32,211 nucleotides of DNA from IMG/VR virus record IMGVR_UViG_3300032282_002471, positions 1-32,211 of that record; one strand, written 5' to 3'. Shown here piece by piece: positions 1 through 8,444 of the stretch. The notes below the pieces were generated by a model. That model searched no databases and was not told where the DNA came from. It was given only the letters and a program-made list of their open reading frames with translations. The DNA comes from a virus. Position 1 is the stretch's first letter; each line of letters opens with the position of its first letter. Made by a program: the position numbers and the translations under genes.

Positions 1-1
1 A

Positions 2-676
2 TCAGACATTGATATGGGTCCCCAATATTATGCACCAACAGTATTTCAAGGTGTAGGTCAATCAGCAGTAGCATATGACCAATTTGTTAATGATGGTAAC
101 TACGATGCGTTACATATTGAAAGTCAATTAGACAATGGTACAGTATTCCAGGATTATAATAACAATACTGGTTTAAGTACGTGGTTACACGTTCCAACAA
201 ACCCAACAACAGAACCAGCCCCAATATTCACACGTGGATTAGTAGTAAGTGGTTCACTTAAATCAACTAACAGTTTCACACAAGTTAATTTAACTGGTAG
301 TAACCAAACATTAACAAATGGAGTAGATACGAAAGTTAATTTCAATTCAGTTGGAATAAACAACAACGGATGGTGGACAACAGGTAATACTTTCCAACCA
401 ACAGTTGCTGGTACGTATGAAATATCATTCTCGGTATTAATGGACCAGGGTTCAGGTAACGGACAAATGAATGCACAAATTAATCTAAACAACGGAACAC
501 AAGTTTATATTAATCAAACGCAAGTTAATAATACACAAAACCAAACTGTAAATGGTTCAGCATTGGTGCAGATGAATGGTACAACAGATAATGTTAAAAT
601 CACATTCTATACAGCACATAATGGACACCAAATTATAGCTGGTTCTGGTACTAAGTTTATTGCAAAATTATTATAA
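2..676 (+). CDS. Tail fibre protein, C-terminal part (5' end off the window)
   Basis: The frame is open to the left edge (codons from base 2), so the ATG at 14 is probably an internal Met and the gene starts outside the window. About 225 residues are visible. The last ~135 residues look like a C1q/TNF-type beta jelly-roll: alternating short strands, a W-W...F-P-x-x-A-G-T-Y-E-I core (around residues 120-140 counted from the ATG) and many Asn/Gln/Thr residues. Such domains often form the trimeric receptor-binding tip of a fibre. The part before it resembles the Ser/Gly-rich repeats of the truncated fibre at the right edge (30387-32211), and the two are probably one gene. The stop codon TAA overlaps the ATG of the next gene. 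Fibre identity is inferred from composition and context. Confidence 0.6.
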   Translation, partial: SDIDMGPQYYAPTVFQGVGQSAVAYDQFVNDGNYDALHIESQLDNGTVFQDYNNNTGLSTWLHVPTNPTTEPAPIFTRGLVVSGSLKSTNSFTQVNLTGSNQTLTNGVDTKVNFNSVGINNNGWWTTGNTFQPTVAGTYEISFSVLMDQGSGNGQMNAQINLNNGTQVYINQTQVNNTQNQTVNGSALVQMNGTTDNVKITFYTAHNGHQIIAGSGTKFIAKLL

Positions 677-1200
677 TGGATTTAGACGCAATAGCACCTA
701 TAATTGAAAACATCATTAAGGAAGCTCTTAGTGAGAAAGTGTATATCTATGGTAGATACCAAAGAAGTACAACCAGTCGTGTAGCTACTGGCAATTTAAG
801 GAATGCTGTTAATGCTAAAGTAGGACCCAATAAGCAAGGTATTCAGGTTATTCAATTGGAAGCTTTTGGACAGCCATTAATTAATACTTATGCTTATTGG
901 TTAATTAACGATAGAAACCCAGGACCAGTTAAAAAGGGAGTTATAGAAGATTGGATTAGAAATAAAAAAAGTTTTAGGATTAGAGATTTTAAGACAGGTC
1001 AATATCTACCTAAAAATGAAAAAAATATAAAAAGTGTCGCTTATGTAATTCGTAGAAGTATTAAGACATGGGGTTTTCAAAATGAACCTAAAAACTTCTG
1101 GGAAATATCAGTAGATAAGATACTAAATAACCAACAAATCATTGATGCAATTGAAGATGCGACATTTGATGATTTAATAAAATTAATAGAAGGTATATAA
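676..1200 (+). CDS. HK97 gp10-like neck/tail-completion protein
   Basis: This 174-residue protein starts on an ATG overlapping the upstream stop. The early A-T-G-N-L-R-N-A motif (about residues 37-44), a central Y-W-L-I-N-D-R-x-P-G segment, a tryptophan-containing I-x-x-W-I stretch, and a final V-A-Y-V-I-R-R-S-I-x-x-x-G helix followed by N-F-W match the pattern of HK97 gp10-like proteins, which sit at the head-tail interface and help complete or cap the tail. The usual family length is about 110-180 residues. It lies among tail genes, but on the far side of the tail module from the portal. The assignment rests on motif recognition only. Confidence 0.55.
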   Translation: MDLDAIAPIIENIIKEALSEKVYIYGRYQRSTTSRVATGNLRNAVNAKVGPNKQGIQVIQLEAFGQPLINTYAYWLINDRNPGPVKKGVIEDWIRNKKSFRIRDFKTGQYLPKNEKNIKSVAYVIRRSIKTWGFQNEPKNFWEISVDKILNNQQIIDAIEDATFDDLIKLIEGI

Positions 1201-1201
1201 A

Positions 1202-2785
1202 ATGAGTTTTGGATACGCACAATTATACAGCAACGGATTAAACAGCACGTCTCAGATTAGACGAAGTGCTGACATGGTCTATCAAAGGGGCGGAACTTAC
1301 GAAGTGGTTCTTACTGGTACCACAAATCAAAGTTCAATGGAATTATCCGTTGGATTATATGCGAACGACAATCTCGTAGGTAAAATGGCGTTAGTTCCGT
1401 ATGACATTAGCTTGTCAGGTAGCACATATTACTATAAGTTTAATATTAGACCATATAACTACTTACAGAACTATATTAACACAGAACACTACCAATATTA
1501 TTGGGGTGATGACTTTGATGCAACAACTCAAGACATAAATGTTAATGCAGCATACCCTAATACCGCTAAAATAAACGTAAAATACGGCTATCAGTTCTTT
1601 TCTGGAGCCACTTTAGTACAAGAGTTTCCTACCGGATTAGTAAATAATGATTATAATCACTTTACATACATCCCGGAAAGTGTAAATGAGACAGGATTTT
1701 TTCCACAAGCATACACTTCAACAGGCAAATACTTTGATTATGTAGGTGGAACTTTTGAATTTGACAATAACTATTTCCTTCCAAACTTTGACCAGGAAGT
1801 AGGAACTGTTATTGGTTCAGGATTTACCACAAATGTATTAGACATATACACAAGATTTAGTCCTATAAGCCAGTTCTTAATGGACTATCCTACTGTTCCA
1901 GAGCAATCACAAACAGCTAGATTTTTAACCGAAGCACCGAGAATCCAATATATACAAATAGACGAAAATTATGTATTATATTACCTAAACGGACAGACTG
2001 GAGATAGACAAGTGATAGAAGCTGACTGGGCAGTTTATGAGTTTTACAATGAGAATAATGTTAGAGTTGGAAGACAAACTCAGCAATTAAATAAATTAGG
2101 CACAGCATTTGCGAGCCCAAGCGGTTATGACGATACTCTAAAAAGATTTGCATTACCTTGCGGACCGCAGGACATATATAATTTATTCTCGGGTGTATCT
2201 TTTAACGATGTTGCTTACTATAAAGTACAACTTTGTTATGGATACCCTACCTGGGAAGGTGATAGAACATCGACAGGACCAATAGGACCTTTATCAGAGA
2301 TATTCTATTTCTACTTATATGACAATTGCTTACCTGAAAGTACAAGACTTGTATGGTTGAATGATAGGGGCGGTTATGACTACTTCACATTCCAATCATA
2401 TAGACAAGACACTAAAAAGATAGAGAGACAATCTTATGATAATAGATATTATGCTACCAATCTTGCTTCTCCTGACAGAAACATCGCCAGAAGCACTAAG
2501 ACATTTGATACAAACGTTACGCAAGAGATTGTATTAGAATCTGACTATCTTTCAACAGCTCAAGCTGAATGGATTGAGAGCTTATTTTATTCTCCACAAG
2601 TTTATATCATGAACAGTGATTATGTGTCACCAATTGATAGACCAAATAAAATCTATAAAGATTTAAGACCAGTTCAAGTTATTTCAAGTGATGTTGATAC
2701 CTTGACTAAAAAACATAAAAAATTAAACAAGTATCGCATCACTCTTAAAACAGGTGATAGCTTCTTTGTGAATAAAGGCTTCTAA
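1202..2785 (+). CDS. Tail protein, distal-tail/baseplate type
   Basis: This 527-residue protein is beta-rich, with many Tyr, Asn and Thr residues and no signal peptide or membrane segment. The final ~120 residues (Q-E-I-V-L-E-S-D-Y-L-S, W-I-E-S-L-F-Y-S-P-Q-V-Y, then P-V-Q-V-I-S-S-D-V-D and a K-x-N-K-Y-R-I-T-L-K strand) look like the C-terminus of tail proteins found next to the tape measure in Bacteroidota phages, where it probably contributes to the distal tail or baseplate. It is packed one base after the previous gene and one base before the next, consistent with a single late operon. Specific function is not established from sequence. Confidence 0.5.
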   Translation: MSFGYAQLYSNGLNSTSQIRRSADMVYQRGGTYEVVLTGTTNQSSMELSVGLYANDNLVGKMALVPYDISLSGSTYYYKFNIRPYNYLQNYINTEHYQYYWGDDFDATTQDINVNAAYPNTAKINVKYGYQFFSGATLVQEFPTGLVNNDYNHFTYIPESVNETGFFPQAYTSTGKYFDYVGGTFEFDNNYFLPNFDQEVGTVIGSGFTTNVLDIYTRFSPISQFLMDYPTVPEQSQTARFLTEAPRIQYIQIDENYVLYYLNGQTGDRQVIEADWAVYEFYNENNVRVGRQTQQLNKLGTAFASPSGYDDTLKRFALPCGPQDIYNLFSGVSFNDVAYYKVQLCYGYPTWEGDRTSTGPIGPLSEIFYFYLYDNCLPESTRLVWLNDRGGYDYFTFQSYRQDTKKIERQSYDNRYYATNLASPDRNIARSTKTFDTNVTQEIVLESDYLSTAQAEWIESLFYSPQVYIMNSDYVSPIDRPNKIYKDLRPVQVISSDVDTLTKKHKKLNKYRITLKTGDSFFVNKGF

Positions 2786-2786
2786 T

Positions 2787-5700
2787 ATGGCTCAACAACA
2801 ACAATCAGTTTTAAGGGTTTATAATAATTCAACTAGCGGTTATACCTATCTTGAAACTTATTCGTCTGTTCCAATTAAAGTAGTAAGAAGCTACGCTGAA
2901 TTACAAGACATTGGCAAACGAAATTCTGATTTAATTATTAGCGTTCAAGTACCAGGTTCAAAGAAGAACAATGCTTTCTTTGAATCATTCTTTGACGTTG
3001 ATGTAGCAACACTATTTTTCAATGCTACCAAGAAAGTAGATTGTGATGTGTTGATTAATGACGAAGTTTATTTTCGTGGATACCTTAGATTAAATAAAGT
3101 ATCCGTATTAAACAGTAAAGTAGAGTATGATATATCGTTATATAACTCCGTTGGTAACTTATTTGGTGACATAGGTAATAACTTACTGAAAGATTTGAAT
3201 TATGCCGATGAAGAATATACATTTAATCATACATTTGATGTATTTACGGTTGCAGATACATGGGGATATTCTAATTTTAGTTTAGACCAGGAAAAACCTG
3301 CACCATTCTTCTACCCTATTGTACATAATGGTTATTTGTACTCAGGAGATACTGTTAATTTTACAGGTGGTACATTACAAGACCAAACTAGACTATATAC
3401 ATCTACTGCACCTATTGGTGCTTATGGAACACTAGCTGATTTTAAGACTGCTGGCGGTAAAGAGTATAGAATTAATACTCCAACACAAGGATTGATAAAT
3501 AATCAGTTAAAACCTGCTCTATCTATGTGGAACTTGTTGAAATTAATGTTCAAAACCTATGGTTATAGCATTAAATCAGACTTTTTTAACACTCCATGGA
3601 TGAAAAGTTTGTACATGTATGGGTATTTTAGCTCACCAAATACAAAATTCACATTCACAATTCAGTCAATTCAGATTTTACCATTAGAAGGTGTGTCCAT
3701 TTTCTTTGCAAATGATGGCGGTGGAAACATCAGTCCTATTGTTGTTACAAGAGATACAGGCATTCCTTGTTATGCAGCTGATGATATTGGTGTTACTTTG
3801 GTCTATGAAGACCCAGGTTTTCCTGATTATGTGATAGAAAACTTCCCTATTTATGCTGGAACTTCTGGTGCAACCTTTAATATTGGATTGAATTTCATTA
3901 CAGGATACGTAAATACTCCACAAGTTGGTGTTGCAAGTTCTATAAAATACTTCCCAGTTCCAGTAAATACGCCAGTTCCTTTTGTAGATGGCAGCGAAGT
4001 TAATTTTAGTACCGTTGTCGACCCACTAATTAAACAGATTGACGTATTATCTTCAATAGCTAAGAAGTTTAATTTAGTATTTGTTCCTGACCCTGATGTT
4101 AAGAACCAAATCATTATTGAACCATTCTCATATTACTTTGGGACTGGTGATGTATTAGATTGGACTGACAAATTGAGTTATGATAAAGGATTTACGGTTG
4201 AACCAGCATTGAACTACATTGAAAGTAGTTTAGAAGTTACAGATTCAGAAGATGGTGATTATGGTAACCAACAATTTAAGGATAGAAACAATAGAATTTA
4301 CGGACAGTTAAATCAACAGAACCCTACTGACTTTAAGTCTCAGGAAAAGAGAATTACAACCATATTCTCCCCTGAAATTATCAGACAATGGGACACGGCA
4401 GATCAACCCGGTAACGGAGGTATCAAGATACCACTAGGAATTAACTATGCCGGTTCATCTAACACATCTTCAAACGGAGATAGTGAAGTAACTAACTGGA
4501 CATATACTGGTATTAAGACAAAGCCTAAGTTATTCTTTAATTTAGGTGCAGCTAACGTATTCATTGACCAATTAGGTGAAGTATATAACAATTTAGCTAT
4601 ATATAAATCGTATTTTGTATGGCTAACTAACTCCAATGACACTAATCATTATGGATTAGAGACCATTCCAATCATTTCACACACGATGCCGATTGGTATG
4701 GCTGACCAATATAAGATTAATAACGACAGTGCATCTATATTATTCAACTCAGAAGAAGCGACTTATGTAGATGTTTTAACATATAATGCTTATACAGAAA
4801 ACGATTCGTATGAATTATTCTACGCAAATCGTGTGAATAACCTGTATAATGCAGACACAAGATTTATTTCAGGTAATTTTTATCTAAAATTAAATGAATA
4901 TGCTAACTTAAAAGCTAATGACCTAATCAAAATTAAGGACCAATACTTTATTTGGAACAAGATTGATGGTTACAATTTAACTAATACAGAATTAACAAAC
5001 GTTCAATTAGTTCAAATTAATAATAACCCATCAGTTTATCCAACAAGATATTTCAAATATCAGTATTGTGACCAAACTGGTTATAGTTTTAAGTTAAAAA
5101 CAGATTTTACAAATCCAAATTTACTTTATACCTTATTTGGTTGGAGTATCTTATATGATTATAGTTGTGGTATCGTTTATGGTACAAACAAACCAGAAAA
5201 TGGTTATGTTTCAACTTTATTAGATATTCGTGGTGGAATATATTATTATGTTCCTTACAAAATCATTGAAATAACCGAAGATGAATACAATAATAGCGGT
5301 TATTATGATTGGACAGAAGATACGATGATGCTTCACATATTCTCAATTGAGAAGGGTCCATTTGGAACAAGAATGCCATCATTCTGGTATGGTCCTTTAT
5401 TTATTTATCAAGGATTGAATTTATTTACAAGTTGTAGTAATTTTTATTCAGTGGCTTCTACATACGGAATTAAAATAGGACCATCGACTTACTATGGACC
5501 TGTTATTTTACCGTCTCCTACACCAACTATAACCCCTACAATGACGGTTACTCCGTCTGCTACACCAGCACCAGTTAATGAATGTGTATGGGGTCAAGAT
5601 AATTTAAGATGGAATGCTAATGGAACATATTGGGGTTCTTGTGATACAGTAGCTCCGACGCCTACAATGACGCCGACTAATTCACCTACTCCTAGTATTA

Positions 5701-6920
5701 CTCCGACATTGACGGCTACGCCAACTGGTACTCCTTCGGTTACCCCGACTATTACAAATACTCCTACTATGACTAATACACCAACTCCTAGTGCTGAACC
5801 AGCATGTTTTAGTATTGGTACAGGATTTAATAATGGTGTTTGGGGAGCTGTTCAACAAACTGACAGTAAAATAATTCCTTATGGTGGTTTTACAATATAT
5901 AATTATATACCTAAAAATAGATTTGTTAGAATAAAAACTAATGGTATAATTGATACAACATATCCAATTGGTAATGGATTTACTATAAGTGGTAATACTG
6001 TTGCATTTGTAACTAGTGGAGCTTTACAAAGTACTGGTAAATTTATTGCTGTTGGAGCATTTAATCAATATGATAATGTTACATCAAAAGGTATTGCTAG
6101 AATAAATACTGATGGTACTTTGGACACATCATTTAATGGTGGCAATCCTTTATTTGGAGGAGCTATGACTGATGGTGGAGTTGTATATGTAGATAGTTCA
6201 GATAAGATTTATGTTGGTGGAGATTTTAATTCTTATAATGGTTCAACTGCTTATGGTTTATTAAAATTAAATTCAGATGGTACTTTAGATAATACATGGT
6301 CTTATTCAACAACAGGTTTTAGTAGAATATTTCGTATAGGACAACAATCTAGTGGTAAAATGATAATTTCATGTGGTGATATATATTCATCAACAACAGT
6401 TAATTACATAGCTAGATTAAATACTAACGGTACTGTTGATACAACATTTAATAGTGGCGGTTCAGGATTTGGTAATTGTTGTACAGATGCTATTGCAGTT
6501 CAATCAGACGATAAAATAATTGCAGCAAATAGGTCTAAAATATATAACGGAACATCTGTGGATTATATTTTAAGATTAAATTCAAATGGTTCAATAGATA
6601 ATACGTTTGCAACTGTTGGTACAGGTTTTAATAATATAGTTACAAGATTATTAATATTACCATCTGGTAAAATAATGGTTGCCGGATTCTTTACATCGTA
6701 TAATGGAACTTCTGTTAATAGATTGTGTAGATTAAACTCAGATGGTTCATTAGACACAACATTCAATACTGGTGGTTCAGGATTTAATAATTTAGTATAT
6801 GGAATAAATTTATTAAATGATGGTAATTTACTTATCAGTGGTTATTTCACTACATATAATGGAACAACTGCAAATAGAATAGTAAAATTATCACTAAATG
6901 GTACTTTACTTAACTGCTAA
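2787..6920 (+). CDS. Large tail/baseplate protein fused by Pro/Thr linkers to a delta-60 beta-propeller
   Basis: The product has 1377 residues. Residues 1-~905 form a tail hub-like region; near the start it carries D-V-L-I-N-D-E-V-Y-F-R-G-Y-L-R, typical of Bacteroidota phage tail-associated proteins. Two Pro/Thr linkers follow (about 909-929 and 955-1006), separated by a ~25-residue module with the signature W...W...Y-W-G-S. Residues ~1007-1377 hold about seven delta-60 (DUF5122-like) repeats, each with an R-L-N-x-D-G-x-L-D-x-T-F-type strand and a G-K-I-x-V-x-G-x-F-x-x-Y-N-G segment. Seven repeats would close a seven-bladed beta-propeller. The arrangement suggests a virion protein displaying a flexible tethered propeller, plausibly for adsorption; that role is inferred. 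A 23-bp gap with an AATATTTATT tract follows the gene. Confidence 0.6.
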   Translation: MAQQQQSVLRVYNNSTSGYTYLETYSSVPIKVVRSYAELQDIGKRNSDLIISVQVPGSKKNNAFFESFFDVDVATLFFNATKKVDCDVLINDEVYFRGYLRLNKVSVLNSKVEYDISLYNSVGNLFGDIGNNLLKDLNYADEEYTFNHTFDVFTVADTWGYSNFSLDQEKPAPFFYPIVHNGYLYSGDTVNFTGGTLQDQTRLYTSTAPIGAYGTLADFKTAGGKEYRINTPTQGLINNQLKPALSMWNLLKLMFKTYGYSIKSDFFNTPWMKSLYMYGYFSSPNTKFTFTIQSIQILPLEGVSIFFANDGGGNISPIVVTRDTGIPCYAADDIGVTLVYEDPGFPDYVIENFPIYAGTSGATFNIGLNFITGYVNTPQVGVASSIKYFPVPVNTPVPFVDGSEVNFSTVVDPLIKQIDVLSSIAKKFNLVFVPDPDVKNQIIIEPFSYYFGTGDVLDWTDKLSYDKGFTVEPALNYIESSLEVTDSEDGDYGNQQFKDRNNRIYGQLNQQNPTDFKSQEKRITTIFSPEIIRQWDTADQPGNGGIKIPLGINYAGSSNTSSNGDSEVTNWTYTGIKTKPKLFFNLGAANVFIDQLGEVYNNLAIYKSYFVWLTNSNDTNHYGLETIPIISHTMPIGMADQYKINNDSASILFNSEEATYVDVLTYNAYTENDSYELFYANRVNNLYNADTRFISGNFYLKLNEYANLKANDLIKIKDQYFIWNKIDGYNLTNTELTNVQLVQINNNPSVYPTRYFKYQYCDQTGYSFKLKTDFTNPNLLYTLFGWSILYDYSCGIVYGTNKPENGYVSTLLDIRGGIYYYVPYKIIEITEDEYNNSGYYDWTEDTMMLHIFSIEKGPFGTRMPSFWYGPLFIYQGLNLFTSCSNFYSVASTYGIKIGPSTYYGPVILPSPTPTITPTMTVTPSATPAPVNECVWGQDNLRWNANGTYWGSCDTVAPTPTMTPTNSPTPSITPTLTATPTGTPSVTPTITNTPTMTNTPTPSAEPACFSIGTGFNNGVWGAVQQTDSKIIPYGGFTIYNYIPKNRFVRIKTNGIIDTTYPIGNGFTISGNTVAFVTSGALQSTGKFIAVGAFNQYDNVTSKGIARINTDGTLDTSFNGGNPLFGGAMTDGGVVYVDSSDKIYVGGDFNSYNGSTAYGLLKLNSDGTLDNTWSYSTTGFSRIFRIGQQSSGKMIISCGDIYSSTTVNYIARLNTNGTVDTTFNSGGSGFGNCCTDAIAVQSDDKIIAANRSKIYNGTSVDYILRLNSNGSIDNTFATVGTGFNNIVTRLLILPSGKIMVAGFFTSYNGTSVNRLCRLNSDGSLDTTFNTGGSGFNNLVYGINLLNDGNLLISGYFTTYNGTTANRIVKLSLNGTLLNC
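5511..5804 (+). repeat. Two Pro/Thr-rich linkers around a W-W-YWGS module
   Basis: Bases 5511-5573 and 5649-5804 encode P-T-P-T / T-P-S-x-T-P type linkers, and the ~25 codons between them encode the W...W...YWGS module. Pro and Thr are written with all four synonymous codons in mixed order, so the repeat exists in the protein but not as tandem identical DNA. Confidence 0.8.
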
Positions 6921-6943
6921 ACAATAAAATAATATTTATTAAT

Positions 6944-8428
6944 ATGAGTAGAAAATATATAGGTCAGCTAAACAAAGATAATTTCGTCTATCCCAATTAT
7001 AGGATTGCGGAATACGATACTGAGATTATCCATGACCTAAAAGAAAACCCAGTAACTGGCTCAATTTCGGGGGTTACTATAACACCTAGCGGTACATCAA
7101 TTAACGTTACATTTTCATACAATTGGAATCTAAATGGTGCTGAACCATTCATTAGTGATGCAAATAAGTTAAATGTCTTATCTGTGCATCTAATGACTGG
7201 TACTAAGCAGTATTTTAAGCCGTGGGTATGTATCGGATACGTTGATGACGCAAATACAGCAGCAACAACAGCTTCTGGGACTAAGACTATTACTGTTTTA
7301 CCTTCAATGTTAAATCAAACTTCATTCACAAATGGTACTTACTATTTAGAATTTAGATTGATGAGTAAAAGACAGGTATTACCAGTTCTTGCTCATATTA
7401 ACTTTGTACAACCTAGTCCAACTCCAACACCTAGTGCTAGTGCAGTTCCTCCGGGAGCTTCTCCTACGGCTACGCCTACATTAACTCCAACTAAAACTCC
7501 TGCTGATACTCCAACGGTTACTCAAACACCGACTAATACTCCATCACCAGGTTTAGTTTATTATATTCTTTATAACTGTACAGATAATTTGAATTATAAC
7601 TCAGTTGGTAAGCCATATTTAACATTTAGTAGTGGTGATAGAGTTGTAGATGCTGGTTCAGGAATAAATTATGTAATTTCTGGTGGTACAGATAGAACTA
7701 CAAATCCAGGAGGTGCTTTAATTAATATTACAGCAACAGGTTTATATGGCTGTCCAGGCGGTGGCGCAACCCCTACTCCAACTCCATCATTATTACCAAC
7801 AGGTATTGGCGTTTATACAGGCGGAACTTATTCTAATTCAACAACGGCTTGTGCTGGTGGTGGATACTTAATCAGAAACTGTTATATCGGACCAGGTGAT
7901 ACATTATCTAATGGCGATATTATTTATACAGATAATGCATTAAACTTCCCATTCTCTGGTAATAGTCAGTACTATGTATTCTACAAAGATTCTAACAAAT
8001 GGGCTGGTCAAATCAGTGCAGGTGGTTACGTATCTAACTTAACAGTTTGTGGTGCGGCACCTTCACCGACTCCAACTCCTTCATTAGTAGTTACTCCTGA
8101 TGTTCAATTTTATTTAACATTAGACCCAGGTAACAGTGGCACGCTAGATATTTATACCAATGGTACATTATCAGCAACATTAGATTTTGATGGAGCTAGT
8201 ACAGCAATACACTTAAACCCAGGCGATACATTCTACACAGTAATTACTCAAACAGCAAGGGGAAATAGTGGTCAAAGGGGACAAATAACAATAAATGATA
8301 ATGGTGTTTTATACGAATATACAAATACAACATCAGGACCATTACCTAAATCAAAAACTTCATCAGTAGTTACAGTTGTAGCTGGACATGCTTATGTGGT
8401 ATATGGTTTATGTGGAACATTAATCTAA
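6944..8428 (+). CDS. Modular virion protein with Pro/Thr linkers
   Basis: This 494-residue protein is built as beads on a string. An N-terminal beta-rich head (1-~156) is followed by a long Pro/Thr linker (~157-203), a small Cys-containing domain (~204-273), a short A-T-P-T-P-T-P-S linker, a second Cys-containing domain (~288-370), another S-P-T-P-T-P linker and a final beta-sandwich-like domain (~385-494). The two middle domains each contain a few Cys, Gly and Tyr and may be related. The N-terminal head probably anchors the protein to the virion and the outer beads are exposed decoration or adhesion domains; this is inference. It lies directly before the tape measure gene and starts 4 nt after a TATTTAT heptamer. 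Confidence 0.5.
   Translation: MSRKYIGQLNKDNFVYPNYRIAEYDTEIIHDLKENPVTGSISGVTITPSGTSINVTFSYNWNLNGAEPFISDANKLNVLSVHLMTGTKQYFKPWVCIGYVDDANTAATTASGTKTITVLPSMLNQTSFTNGTYYLEFRLMSKRQVLPVLAHINFVQPSPTPTPSASAVPPGASPTATPTLTPTKTPADTPTVTQTPTNTPSPGLVYYILYNCTDNLNYNSVGKPYLTFSSGDRVVDAGSGINYVISGGTDRTTNPGGALINITATGLYGCPGGGATPTPTPSLLPTGIGVYTGGTYSNSTTACAGGGYLIRNCYIGPGDTLSNGDIIYTDNALNFPFSGNSQYYVFYKDSNKWAGQISAGGYVSNLTVCGAAPSPTPTPSLVVTPDVQFYLTLDPGNSGTLDIYTNGTLSATLDFDGASTAIHLNPGDTFYTVITQTARGNSGQRGQITINDNGVLYEYTNTTSGPLPKSKTSSVVTVVAGHAYVVYGLCGTLI
7412..7552 (+). repeat. Pro/Thr-rich linker
   Basis: About 47 codons of alternating Pro and Thr/Ser/Ala, with mixed synonymous codons. It is the same style of linker as at 5511-5804 and 29348-30023. 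Shorter linkers occur in the same gene near 7768-7800 and 8058-8096. Confidence 0.75.
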
Positions 8429-8444
8429 AAAATTAAACTAATAT

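Noticed and set aside
6933-6939. Single TATTTAT heptamers read as T4-type late promoters
   Set aside because: The T4 late consensus is the reverse complement (TATAAATA), and a 7-mer of A/T is expected about 14 times per strand by composition. Only extended or correctly spaced tracts are kept as candidates.
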